Source: CAMAUF01 sp046152925 (lineage in GTDB: Bacteria > Chloroflexota > Dehalococcoidia > Tepidiformales > Tepidiformaceae). From it: 64,000 nucleotides of DNA. This document shows positions 40,483 through 49,430 of the stretch, piece after piece (within the stretch, counting starts at the first letter, position 1; every line of letters starts with the position of its first letter). The notes below the pieces were generated by a model. It made no database searches. It saw only the letters and a list, made by a program, of their open reading frames with translations, and was not told where the DNA came from. The DNA is taken from positions 16,092 through 80,091 of the forward strand of contig JBJXFX010000005.1 of the NCBI GenBank assembly GCA_046152925.1, written 5' to 3'. The translations under genes and the position numbers were made by a program.

Positions 40483-40947
40483 ATGACGATGGCGAAACGA
40501 CACCCCGCAGCCCCAGGGCGCCCCACTGGCCCCGCACCCCACGTGACAGCGCAGCGGCGACGGCCCACCGTCGTCCCCGACCTGCTGTTCGCACTGGCGG
40601 TCGCGGCCTGGACGATGGCGGGCACGTTCATCGTGCTTTCGTTCGTCGCCGAAGACGTGGTTGCCGGTGAGGCCGGCGCCACGCTCGCCCGGGTCTTCGC
40701 GGTGATGCTCGCCATCTCCGGGCTGCTCCTCGCCATCATCGGGATCCTGCTGCTCCGCGACGAACGGCGCCACGCCGACCACTTCACTGCCCTGGTGATC
40801 ATCGGGCTGCTTATGGGCGGGGCCGCGACCGCCCTCTTCCTCCTCGAACAAGGCGACCGCATCTGGGCGCCATCCGTCCTCCTGCTGTTTGTCTTCCGTC
40901 CCATCCGTCGCCTCCTCACTCGCCCCTTCCGGAGAGGTCCTCAATGA
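40483..40947 (+). CDS. three-helix membrane protein inside the pyr operon
   Basis: A 154-residue protein of unknown function. A basic, Pro-rich N-terminus (~30 residues) precedes three hydrophobic helices: LLFALAVAAWTMAGTFIVLS, VFAVMLAISGLLLAIIGILL and ALVIIGLLMGGAATALFLLE. A basic tail (RPIRRLLTRPFRRGPQ) points to a cytoplasmic end. It has no known family. It starts right after the GNAT stop and ends in an ATGA overlap with carB, so its expression is tied to carbamoyl-phosphate synthesis. Confidence 0.8.
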   Translation: MTMAKRHPAAPGRPTGPAPHVTAQRRRPTVVPDLLFALAVAAWTMAGTFIVLSFVAEDVVAGEAGATLARVFAVMLAISGLLLAIIGILLLRDERRHADHFTALVIIGLLMGGAATALFLLEQGDRIWAPSVLLLFVFRPIRRLLTRPFRRGPQ

Positions 40948-43900
40948 AGCCTGCCAGCGTCCTCATCATCGGCTCCGGCCCGATCGTCATCGGCCAAGCC
41001 GCCGAATTCGACTACGCCGGCACCCAGGCCTGTAAAGCCGTCCGCGAGGAGGGCGTGCGAAGCATCCTCGTTAATTCCAACCCCGCCACGATCATGACGG
41101 ACCTCGATGTCGCCGACGCTGTCTACGTCGAGCCCCTCACGGTCCCGGTGATCGAACGGATCATCGCCAGGGAGCGGCCCGAGGCCCTCCTGCCGACGCT
41201 CGGCGGCCAGACCGGCCTCAACCTCGCGGTCGACCTCAACGCCGCCGGCATCCTCGAGAAGTACAACGTCCGGCTCATCGGCACGCCCCTTGAGGCCATC
41301 CGCCGCGCCGAGGACCGCGAGCTTTTCCGCGACATGCTGACCAAGCTCGGCGAGCCGGTGCTCGAAAGCGAAATCTGCCACACCGTCGAGCAGTGCCTCG
41401 CCGCCGCTCAAAAAATCGGCCTCCCGATCGTCGTCCGGCCGGCCTACACCCTTGGCGGCACGGGCGGCGGCATGGCGTTCACGATGGAAGATGTCGCCCG
41501 CGTCGGCGGCTCCGGCCTCGCCGCCAGCCCGATCACCCAGGTCCTCATCGAGAAAAATCTCCTCGGCTGGAAAGAAGTCGAGTATGAGGTGATGCGCGAC
41601 GGCGCTGGCAACTGCATCACCATCTGCAACATGGAAAATCTCGACCCCATGGGCGTGCACACCGGCGACAGCATCGTCGTCGCCCCGTCCCAAACGCTGA
41701 GCGACAAGGATTACCAGATGCTCCGCTCGGCCGCGCTCCGGATCATCTCGGAGCTCGGAATCGAGGGCGGCTGCAACGTCCAGTTCTCGCTTGCCCCCCG
41801 CAAAGACATCCGCGATTGGCAAGGCGACCCTCGCGCGGGCCTCCCCTACCACGTCATCGAAGTCAACCCACGCGTCTCGCGGTCATCCGCCCTGGCCTCG
41901 AAGGCGACCGGCTACCCCATCGCCCGGGTCGCCGCCAAAATCGCCTGCGGCAAGACGCTCGACCAGATCCCGAACGCCGTCACCAAGAAGACGACCGCCG
42001 CCTTCGAGCCCGCCCTCGACTACTGCGTGGTCAAGATCCCGCGCTGGCCCTTCGACAAGTTCGCGCTCGGCGACCGGACCCTGGGCACCCAAATGAAGGC
42101 GACCGGCGAGGTGATGGCCATCGACCGCACCTTCGAGGCAGCGCTGAATAAGGCAGTCCGCTCCCTCGAAGTCGGCGGCCGCTCCCTCCTTTGGGAAAAA
42201 CCCGAATGGCGCAACGGCGGCGAACCGGACCTTCGCGCCACCGATGAGCGCCTCTGGGCGCTGATGGCCGCGCTCCGCAGCGGCCGCGAACCCATGGACG
42301 TCGCCCGCACCACCGGCGTCGACCCATGGTTCCTCGACCGCCTTTCGAACATCATCGCGATGGAGCGGCGGCTCCTCAACGAGGCCCTCCACCCCGACCT
42401 CCTCCGCACTGCAAAGCGGCTCGGCTTCAGCGACGAAATGGTCGGGCAGCTCGCCGACCGCCTTCCGGAGCAGATCCGCACCGCTCGCCACGAGTGGGGC
42501 ATCCGCCCCGTCTACAAAATGGTCGACACCTGCGCCGCCGAGTTCGAAGCCGCGACGCCCTACTTCTATAGCACCTACGAGACCGAAAATGAGGCTGAGC
42601 CACAGCCCGGCGCGGGCTCGCTCGTCATCGGCAGCGGCCCGATCCGCATCGGACAGGGCATCGAGTTCGACTACGCCTCCGTCCATGCTGCGTGGGCCCT
42701 CCAGAAGGCCGGCTACCGGGCGATCATGGCGAACTCGAACCCCGAGACCGTCTCCACCGACTTCGACACGAGCGACCGCCTCTACTTCGAGCCACTCGAC
42801 GAGGAAGGCGTCCGCGACATCCTCGAAAACGAGCAATCTGGCGACGAGCCGCCGCCGAGCATCGTCCAGTTCGGTGGCCAGACCGCGATTAACCTCGCGC
42901 AGCCGCTCCGCCGCGCCGGCATGCCTATCATCGGGTCCAGCGCGGAGGCCATCGACACCGCCGAGGATCGCCGCCTCTTCGAGCGCTTCCTCCAAGACCT
43001 CGGCATCCCCCAGCCGCCCGGCGCTGCCATCCTGACCTTGGAAGAGGCCCTCAAGACGGCCCAGACCATCGGCTACCCTGTGCTCGTCCGTCCGAGTTAT
43101 GTCTTGGGAGGCCGCGCCATGGAGGTCGTCCAGAACGCGACCGAGATGGTCGGGTTCCTCGCCCAGGCCACCGAAGCAGCCCAAGGGCGGCCGGTCCTCA
43201 TCGATAAGTTCCTCGAAGGCCGCGAAGTCGAAGTCGACGCCATCTGCGACGGCCAAGACGTCCTCATCCCCGGGATCATGGAACACATCGAGGCCGCCGG
43301 CGTCCACTCCGGCGACTCGATGGCCGTCTACCCCCCACAACACCTCGACGCCGACGAACGCGCCACCCTCGCCGACTACACCCAGCGGATCGTGCTCGGC
43401 CTCGGCGCCATTGGGCTGACGAACATCCAGTACGTCGTCCTCCCCCGGCGCGAGGGCGAACCGCCGCGCATCTTCGTCCTCGAGGTCAACCCTCGGGCCA
43501 GCCGCACGGTGCCCTTTCTCTCGAAGGTCACCGGCGTCCCGATGGTCCAGCTCGCCGTCGGCGCGATGCTCGGCCAGACACTCGAATCGCAGGGCTTCCC
43601 CTCCGGCCTTTGGCCCGAACGCGACCTCGTCGCCATTAAAGCGCCGGTCTTCTCGATGTCGAAGTTGGTCGGCGTCGACACCTATCTCGGCCCCGAGATG
43701 AAGAGCACCGGCGAGGTCATGGGCATCGATACGACCTTCGGCGGCGCGCTCACCAAGGCGCTCCTCTCCTCCGACCTCGCGCTCAAGCCGGGCGCCGGCG
43801 TCCTCCTCAGCCTCAGCGATCGCACCAAATCCGACGCGCTGCCGCTGGTCAAGCGCCTCCACGCCGCTGGCTACCCGCTCTACGCTACCGAGGGCACGGG

Positions 43901-44204
43901 GGCCATGGTCCGCGCGCTCAACATCCCGGTGACCGTGGTCACCAAAGTCCTCAGCGGCGAGCACCCCAACGTGGTCGACATCGTGCGCGACGGCACCGTG
44001 AAGTGCGTGATCAACCTCCCCGAGGGCCGGATTACGAACTCGCTGCGAGACGGGTTCCACATCCGGCGCGCGGCGGCGGAGACGCGCATCCCCTGCTTCA
44101 CCTCCATCGACACGGCGCGTGCCGCTGTCGAGGCCCTCGAACACGGCGGCGTGTACACCATCGCCACGCTGGCCGAGTACGTGGCGGGCACACTCGCGCG
44201 ATGA
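40944..44204 (+). CDS. carB: carbamoyl-phosphate synthase large subunit
   Basis: A single 1086-residue polypeptide that uses bicarbonate, ammonia and two ATP. Two homologous halves are visible: SVLIIGSGPIVIGQAAEFDY and SLVIGSGPIRIGQGIEFDYA each begin a carbamate-forming ATP-grasp unit. PLGGTGGGM-type (PAYTLGGTGGGMAFT) and PSYVLGGRAMEVV are the matching ATP loops. EVNPRVSRSSALASKATGYP and EVNPRASRTVPFLSKVTGVP are paired metal-binding blocks. The last ~130 residues form the MGS-like allosteric domain (LYATEGTGAMVRAL). Overlaps tie it to the membrane-protein gene and pyrK. Confidence 0.97.
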   Translation: MKPASVLIIGSGPIVIGQAAEFDYAGTQACKAVREEGVRSILVNSNPATIMTDLDVADAVYVEPLTVPVIERIIARERPEALLPTLGGQTGLNLAVDLNAAGILEKYNVRLIGTPLEAIRRAEDRELFRDMLTKLGEPVLESEICHTVEQCLAAAQKIGLPIVVRPAYTLGGTGGGMAFTMEDVARVGGSGLAASPITQVLIEKNLLGWKEVEYEVMRDGAGNCITICNMENLDPMGVHTGDSIVVAPSQTLSDKDYQMLRSAALRIISELGIEGGCNVQFSLAPRKDIRDWQGDPRAGLPYHVIEVNPRVSRSSALASKATGYPIARVAAKIACGKTLDQIPNAVTKKTTAAFEPALDYCVVKIPRWPFDKFALGDRTLGTQMKATGEVMAIDRTFEAALNKAVRSLEVGGRSLLWEKPEWRNGGEPDLRATDERLWALMAALRSGREPMDVARTTGVDPWFLDRLSNIIAMERRLLNEALHPDLLRTAKRLGFSDEMVGQLADRLPEQIRTARHEWGIRPVYKMVDTCAAEFEAATPYFYSTYETENEAEPQPGAGSLVIGSGPIRIGQGIEFDYASVHAAWALQKAGYRAIMANSNPETVSTDFDTSDRLYFEPLDEEGVRDILENEQSGDEPPPSIVQFGGQTAINLAQPLRRAGMPIIGSSAEAIDTAEDRRLFERFLQDLGIPQPPGAAILTLEEALKTAQTIGYPVLVRPSYVLGGRAMEVVQNATEMVGFLAQATEAAQGRPVLIDKFLEGREVEVDAICDGQDVLIPGIMEHIEAAGVHSGDSMAVYPPQHLDADERATLADYTQRIVLGLGAIGLTNIQYVVLPRREGEPPRIFVLEVNPRASRTVPFLSKVTGVPMVQLAVGAMLGQTLESQGFPSGLWPERDLVAIKAPVFSMSKLVGVDTYLGPEMKSTGEVMGIDTTFGGALTKALLSSDLALKPGAGVLLSLSDRTKSDALPLVKRLHAAGYPLYATEGTGAMVRALNIPVTVVTKVLSGEHPNVVDIVRDGTVKCVINLPEGRITNSLRDGFHIRRAAAETRIPCFTSIDTARAAVEALEHGGVYTIATLAEYVAGTLAR

Positions 44205-44962
44205 ACATCACGCAGGCCACCGTGCTCTCCGTCGAAGAGGCCTACGATGGCGCCTACGTCATCTGGCTCCACGCGCCCGAGCTCGCCCGCGAGACCGAGC
44301 CCGGCCAGTTCCTCATGGTCCACTGCGCCCCAGAAGGCGGCGACCCCATGTTCGCGCGCGCCTTCTCCTACCACCGCGTCGACGGCGAACGGGTCGCCGT
44401 CTTGGTCGCCGGCGTGGGCCGCGGGACCTCGTGGCTCATCAACCGCAGCCGCGGCGACCGCATCCGGGCCTATGGGCCGCTCGGCAACGGCTTTCGGCTC
44501 CCCGAAGTGCCGGGCAATCTGCTGCTTATCGGCGGCGGCGTGGGCATCGCCCCGATGGTCGACATGGCTGAGCGTGCCCTCGCCGCCGGCCACCAGGTCG
44601 TCGCCATGATGGGCGCGCGCACGCGATCCGGCCTGCTTGCCGGCTCGGCCTGGCCCAAGGAAGTGGAATACGTCGTCGTCACCGAGGATGGCTCGGCCGG
44701 CCCCAAGGGGTACGTCACTCAACACCTTGGGCAATATCAGGCGTGGGCCAGCCGAATTTACGCCTGTGGTCCCAACGCGATGTTCCAGAGCCTCGCCGAT
44801 GTCCTGCGCTTTAACGGCCGCCGCCAGCGGCCCGAGATCCTGATGGAAGAGAACATGCCCTGCGGCTGGGGGATGTGCTACGGCTGCGGCGTCTTCACCC
44901 ACCACGGCGTCAAGCTCTGCTGCAAAGACGGCCCGCGCTTCAACCTCTTCGACGTGTATTAG
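44201..44962 (+). CDS. pyrK: dihydroorotate dehydrogenase electron-transfer subunit
   Basis: A 253-residue FAD/[2Fe-2S] protein that passes electrons from dihydroorotate oxidation (PyrD) to NAD+. AFSYHRVDGERVAVLVAGVG is in the FAD-binding barrel and LGNGFRLPEVPGNLLLIGGG then VGIAPMVDMAERAL is the NAD-binding half. The C-terminus ENMPCGWGMCYGCGVFTHHG then VKLCCKDGP holds the four cluster cysteines. ATG 44201 overlaps the carB stop. pyrD, pyrE and pyrF are not in this window. The stop codon overlaps the convergent PIN-toxin stop by 3 bases. Confidence 0.9.
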   Translation: MNITQATVLSVEEAYDGAYVIWLHAPELARETEPGQFLMVHCAPEGGDPMFARAFSYHRVDGERVAVLVAGVGRGTSWLINRSRGDRIRAYGPLGNGFRLPEVPGNLLLIGGGVGIAPMVDMAERALAAGHQVVAMMGARTRSGLLAGSAWPKEVEYVVVTEDGSAGPKGYVTQHLGQYQAWASRIYACGPNAMFQSLADVLRFNGRRQRPEILMEENMPCGWGMCYGCGVFTHHGVKLCCKDGPRFNLFDVY

Positions 44963-45399
44963 CCTCGCGGGATCGCGGGGACATCGAAGCCCTCGGCGCG
45001 AGCCGCCTTGGCCAATTCGCTGTCGGCCACAACGAAAAGGACGCCTTCGGCCGCTACTCGCAGGTCGAGCGCAGTCGCCAGTTGTACGGCGTCATACGCC
45101 CGAAGCCCATGACGAGGCACGAGCCGCGCCGCCTGATCGATCACCGCGAGCGTCACCGGGAGGAGATCGAACAGTGACCCGAACTCAATCTGTGCGTGCA
45201 TAGTGAGCCGATCGGTTTCGGCTTGGTCAATTCGCCGGGTGCGGAACGCTCTCGCGACAGCAGAGACGACCTCGACAGTCGTGAGCTGACTGGTGACGGC
45301 ACGCTCGCAGCGCTCCCGCGCGAAACCGACCTCCCGCGACCCAATCTCATTGAGGTAAAGCTTGGCGGCAGCACTTGCGTCGAAGTAAGCAACACTCAA
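44959..45399 (-). CDS. PIN-domain VapC-type toxin
   Basis: A 146-residue PIN ribonuclease. SVAYFDASAAAKLYLNEIGS begins with the first catalytic aspartate, TTVEVVSAVARAFRTR has the conserved glutamate, and LRAYDAVQLATALDLRVAAE then FVVADSELAKAARAEG supply the later aspartates. All four acidic positions are present, so it should be an active RNase. The start is TTG 45399, whose TTGA overlaps the stop of the upstream gene. It is the second gene of a two-gene unit and converges with pyrK. Confidence 0.85.
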   Translation of the reverse strand: MSVAYFDASAAAKLYLNEIGSREVGFARERCERAVTSQLTTVEVVSAVARAFRTRRIDQAETDRLTMHAQIEFGSLFDLLPVTLAVIDQAARLVPRHGLRAYDAVQLATALDLRVAAEGVLFVVADSELAKAARAEGFDVPAIPRG

Positions 45400-45923
45400 C
45401 GCCGATCCTCAAGAATCATCTCCGCAATCGAAGGTCCGGGGCCGCGTAGCCTGATGGGAGGAACAAGGCCCAGCGGCTTTCCGGGGAGCCGAGGAGGCAG
45501 ACCCGGATCTCGCTTTGACGCGAAGTATGCGTCCCAAAGGCCCTCCCGGAGCGCCGCGAAGCCGGGAACTTCTCGCTCAGCGCCCGTCGCCTCGTTGAGC
45601 TTCCTCAGACCCTCCATAAACCGGCCCAGCCCTCCGAGCGCCGCCGCCCACGTCACCCGGGCCCGTACGTACTCGGGCGCGCCAAGCGCGATCGCAGCAC
45701 AGTCCTCGATCGCCCCTTGGTGATCGCCGTCGCGTTCCCGCAGCGCAGCGCGCAGTGCGCGCGCGAACGTGTCGCTGGGATCACGAGTGACCAACTCGTC
45801 CGCTGCACGGCGCGCCCATTCATGCTCCGTGTCGGTCAAACACGCACTGGGCGCCGGAAGGCCGGCCGGCGGCAGAGCAACCAAGAGAGCGGCCAAGTCC
45901 TCGCGGTTCAGTGCGCTCGTCAC
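45396..45923 (-). CDS. antitoxin-like partner: TPR-like domain with VapB-like tail
   Basis: A 175-residue protein that precedes the PIN toxin. Residues ~1-135 are helical repeats of TPR character (WARRAADELVTRDPSDTFAR, then GAIEDCAAIALGAPEYVRAR and LGRFMEGLRKLNEATGAE). The last ~20 residues, IRLRGPGPSIAEMILEDRR, resemble the toxin-binding tail of VapB/Phd antitoxins. No DNA-binding helix-turn-helix or ribbon is seen. GTG 45923 is preferred over ATG 46070 because TTGGCG-N16-TATGAT lies 6 bases before it and the longer form would overlap the divergent ABC permease start. Confidence 0.7.
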   Translation of the reverse strand: MTSALNREDLAALLVALPPAGLPAPSACLTDTEHEWARRAADELVTRDPSDTFARALRAALRERDGDHQGAIEDCAAIALGAPEYVRARVTWAAALGGLGRFMEGLRKLNEATGAEREVPGFAALREGLWDAYFASKRDPGLPPRLPGKPLGLVPPIRLRGPGPSIAEMILEDRR

Positions 45924-45929
45924 GCCACG

Positions 45930-45957
45930 ATCATACAAGACGGGCGACGCACGCCAA
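45930..45957 (-). promoter_or_regulatory. promoter TTGGCG-N16-TATGAT of the PIN operon
   Basis: On the minus strand TTGGCG (45952-45957) and TATGAT (45930-45935) have a 16-base spacer. The -10 ends 6 bases before GTG 45923, so the transcript should be leaderless. This is the best-matched promoter of its kind in the window. Confidence 0.65.
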
Positions 45958-46016
45958 GCCGCCTTCACGGCCGCTTTGTCCCTGCGCCCCCCGGCCGGTA
46001 GGCTGCGCCACACCTC

Positions 46017-49000
46017 ATGGGCCGCCTCGCCGTCGTCATTCGCATGGTGTTCCAGCGCAGCCTCGGTCATCGCCGCCTTTTCGCGGCCATGGCCGCGGGC
46101 TCGGTTATTTGCGCGTCCCTCATGTCAGCGGTCGTCCTGTACTCCGACGCCGTCCGGGACCTCGGCCTCAAATACGCCCTCGCCTCCCAACCCGCCTTCT
46201 CGAACGACATGGCGATCGTTGCCACCAGTCAACGCCTCAGCCCGGCCGAGTACTCGCGCTTTCGACGCGTGAGCGATGAGCTCCTCACCGCCTACAGCAA
46301 CGATATCGTCACCAACACGAGCCGATTCGGCCGCACCGCGACCTTTTTCGCCGCCCCCGCTGGCGAACTCCCACCGACCGCCGAAAACCGCCCCCGCGCC
46401 AACCTCCAATACGCGGAAGAGCTCCCGGACCACATCGACGTGGTCGAGGGGCGCCTGCCCGTAGTCGCCACGCCAACGGGAGACAAGCCCCCCGTCGTCG
46501 AAGGCACGATCAGCCGGACCGAGGCCGCGAAGTTCAACCTCAAGGTCGGCCAGGAACTCGACCTCTTCGCCCATTGGCGCGCCACCGAGCCGGTCCGCGT
46601 CGTCATCGTCGGGCTTGTCGAACCCAAGGACCTCTCCGAACCGTACTGGTTCGGCCGCATCGACCGCTTCGCCGCTAACACCCCGAACTGGCCCACCTAC
46701 TACTTCTGGGTCGACGAGAAGTCGATCTTCGAAGCGGTCGCACCCTACCTCCCCGATATGGATGGCCAGCTCGAAACCTACGCATTCGTCGATGCCACCA
46801 CGATCACGAGCAGCAACTCCGCACGGATCGAAAACAACGTCCGCGTGCTCGAAGAGCAGGTGCGGGCGCAGCTCCCGATCACGAGCCTCCAAACGGACCT
46901 CCACGATACGATCGCGACCTACAAAGAGAAGCTCTTCTTCACCCGCCTGCCGCTCTTCGCTCTGATGATCCAGATCGTCGGCATCGTCCTCTTCTACCTG
47001 GTGATGGTCTCGACGATGGTGGTCGAACGCCAGCAAGGCGAGATCGCGCTCCTCAAGAGCCGTGGCGCCGGAACGCCCCAATTGATGACCGTCTTCGTCA
47101 TTGAGGGGATGTTCATCCTCATCCTCGCCACCTTGATCGGTCCCCTCATCGCTGTCGGTGCAATCAAGCTCCTCGGACTGACGCCGCCCTTCGAAGACCT
47201 CAGCGACGGCGAGCTGCTCTCCGTCCCCTTGACGCCGCTCGCCTTCAGCCTCGCCCTCGGCGGCGCCGTCATGGCGCTCGCCGCGCTCCTTTGGCCCGCC
47301 TGGCGTGCCTGCCGTCACAGCATCACCAACTACAAACAGCAGATCTCTCGGCCCAACGCCCAGCCGATCTTCTTCCGCTACTACCTCGACCTCGCCGTCG
47401 TAGGCGTCGCCGCCTTGGGCTTCTACCAGCTTCGCCAAAAGGGGTCGTTCGTCACTGAGGGCCTCTTCGGCGACCTCTCCGTCGACCCGATCCTCCTGGC
47501 GACGCCCTCGCTCTTCATGCTCATGGTGGCGCTCGTCTTTCTGCGTCTCTTCCCCATCCTCCTCCGGATCATCCTCCGGCTGACGAGCGGCCTAAAGGGC
47601 GCCACGATGTCGATCGGCCTGACGCGGATGGCTCGCAGCCCGCTCCAGCACAGCCGGCTGATCCTCCTGCTCATCCTCGCGACGGCGGTTGGCATGTTCG
47701 CCGCCGGATTCCGTTCGACCCTCGAACGCGGCTACGAAGACCGCGCGTCCTACCGGGCAGCCTCGTCCCTCCGGCTCACCGACATCCGCGAGCCGATCGC
47801 CTTGCCCCCGGAAAAGCTCGCCGCCTCTGTGACCAGCACCACCGCCCGCGCCGACGTCATGCCGGTGCTCGGCCTCACCGGCTACTACAGCCCCTCGCGC
47901 TTCCGCTCCGATGGCGTCCGCCTCGTCGGTCTCGACCCCGAGCGCGCAGACGACCTGATGTTCTGGCGCGACGACTTCGCCAACGACAGCCTCCCCACCC
48001 TCCTCAAGACCATCGAGCGCACCCCTCCCGAGGCCACGCTCCCCGCCCCGGTCAAGATCCCCGGCGATGCCCGGCTCATCGGGTTCTGGGCGATTAACCC
48101 GCTCCCCGCCAACAACGCCGCCATCGGCATCCGGCTCCGCGACAAAGACGGCTCGATCTGGGAATTCCGCGTAATCACGGAAGGGCCACCCATCCCCGAT
48201 ACCTGGCAGTTCTTCGTCGGCGACCTCACCCGCCCCACCAACACGAAGCCGAACGGCGCTCAGCCCAACGCAGCCGACCGCGAATGGGTCTTCGAAGGGC
48301 TCTGGGTCCTCCTTCCCGGCACGCCGCCGGCCATCCCCCAGAACATCTCGCTCCTGATCGACGACCTCCAGACGTCGCCGCAAGCGCCCCCGCTTGGCGC
48401 CGGCTGGGGGCGCACCGGGCTCGCCAACGCCACGGTCATCGAGCGCTTCGAGTCGATCGAGAGCTACGAGCTGATGCGCGGCATTTCCACGGTGGGCGAC
48501 CCTGGCTCGCTCGCGCGCGCCGTCCCTCCCGGCCGCGAAGGCAACGTCGCCCGCCTCTCGTTCATCCGCGGCCGCAGCGGGTCGTCGCTGGTCGCCTTCC
48601 GGGTTATCCGCGATTCACGCCCCGTCGACGTCATCGCCGCAAACGCCGTCTTCGAAACCTACGACAAGAAGATCGGCGACGAGCTCCAGGTCTACGCCAA
48701 CGGCCAGTACTTCCAAGTGCGGCTCGTCGGCCGCTTCAAGCTCTTTCCCGGTTACGACCCGGAGACCGACATCCCCCTCCTTGTGGCCGACTACGGCGCC
48801 CTCCGCGACGGCATCACCCGCTACCCAGGCGCGGGCACCAACGTCTACCCGAACGAAGCCTGGCTCGGCCCCGGCAGCTCGAGCTTCACCAAAGAAGCGC
48901 TCAAAGACAAAGGCCTCCTTGTTGAGCAGGTCCTCGACCAGCGCGTCATCCTCGAAGAACAGTCCTCCGACCCGCTCGTCGCTGCGAGTTGGGAGGGCAT

Positions 49001-49412
49001 CCTGTTCATCTCGTTCGCCTCCGTCCTCCTCATCAGCGCGCTCGGCTTTATCACCTACTCCGGCCTCGGCGCCCAAGCCCGCGCGCTCGAGTTCGCCGTC
49101 CTCAGGACGATGGGGCTCTCGCCGCGTCAGGTCCTCGGCGTCGTCTCATTCGAACAGCTCTTCATCGTCGTCGCCGGAGTCGCCGCTGGCACGCTGCTCG
49201 GCTTCCCGCTCAGCCGCCTCATGATCAGCTACATGGGCCTCACCGAACGGGGCCGTGAGCCGCTGCCGCCGCTCGTCAGCGTCGTCAACTGGCAGTCAGT
49301 CTTCACCGTCTGGGGCCTGCTCGGGCTGGTCGTCGTCAGCACAGTGGTCGCCCTCGTGGCACTCTATTCACGCCTGGCCGTGAGCCGGGCACTCCGGATG
49401 GGCGAATTATGA
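46017..49412 (+). CDS. FtsX-like ABC transporter permease
   Basis: An 1131-residue membrane protein with two FtsX domains. An N-terminal helix (LFAAMAAGSVICASLMSAVV) precedes an extracytoplasmic domain (~45-300). Helices around residues 305-435 follow (ALMIQIVGIVLFYLVMVSTM, then FVIEGMFILILATLIGPLIA). A second, larger external domain (~560-990) comes next, then the last FtsX block (EGILFISFASVLLISALGFI, then VVSFEQLFIVVAGVAAGTLL). Such proteins work as MacB-like exporters or lipoprotein/peptide transporters; the substrate is unknown. Two ATPase genes follow directly. TAGGCT is 12 bases upstream, with no ribosome binding site. Confidence 0.9.
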   Translation: MGRLAVVIRMVFQRSLGHRRLFAAMAAGSVICASLMSAVVLYSDAVRDLGLKYALASQPAFSNDMAIVATSQRLSPAEYSRFRRVSDELLTAYSNDIVTNTSRFGRTATFFAAPAGELPPTAENRPRANLQYAEELPDHIDVVEGRLPVVATPTGDKPPVVEGTISRTEAAKFNLKVGQELDLFAHWRATEPVRVVIVGLVEPKDLSEPYWFGRIDRFAANTPNWPTYYFWVDEKSIFEAVAPYLPDMDGQLETYAFVDATTITSSNSARIENNVRVLEEQVRAQLPITSLQTDLHDTIATYKEKLFFTRLPLFALMIQIVGIVLFYLVMVSTMVVERQQGEIALLKSRGAGTPQLMTVFVIEGMFILILATLIGPLIAVGAIKLLGLTPPFEDLSDGELLSVPLTPLAFSLALGGAVMALAALLWPAWRACRHSITNYKQQISRPNAQPIFFRYYLDLAVVGVAALGFYQLRQKGSFVTEGLFGDLSVDPILLATPSLFMLMVALVFLRLFPILLRIILRLTSGLKGATMSIGLTRMARSPLQHSRLILLLILATAVGMFAAGFRSTLERGYEDRASYRAASSLRLTDIREPIALPPEKLAASVTSTTARADVMPVLGLTGYYSPSRFRSDGVRLVGLDPERADDLMFWRDDFANDSLPTLLKTIERTPPEATLPAPVKIPGDARLIGFWAINPLPANNAAIGIRLRDKDGSIWEFRVITEGPPIPDTWQFFVGDLTRPTNTKPNGAQPNAADREWVFEGLWVLLPGTPPAIPQNISLLIDDLQTSPQAPPLGAGWGRTGLANATVIERFESIESYELMRGISTVGDPGSLARAVPPGREGNVARLSFIRGRSGSSLVAFRVIRDSRPVDVIAANAVFETYDKKIGDELQVYANGQYFQVRLVGRFKLFPGYDPETDIPLLVADYGALRDGITRYPGAGTNVYPNEAWLGPGSSSFTKEALKDKGLLVEQVLDQRVILEEQSSDPLVAASWEGILFISFASVLLISALGFITYSGLGAQARALEFAVLRTMGLSPRQVLGVVSFEQLFIVVAGVAAGTLLGFPLSRLMISYMGLTERGREPLPPLVSVVNWQSVFTVWGLLGLVVVSTVVALVALYSRLAVSRALRMGEL

Positions 49413-49430
49413 TCCGTGTGAGGTCTGCGT

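Noticed and set aside
41883..44144. 753-codon minus-strand frame opposite carB
   Set aside because: It is a high-GC antisense shadow of a fully conserved carB with no recognisable domains.
45924..46070. Longer form of the PIN partner starting at ATG 46070
   Set aside because: It would overlap the divergent ABC permease start by 54 bases, whereas a near-consensus promoter sits directly before GTG 45923.
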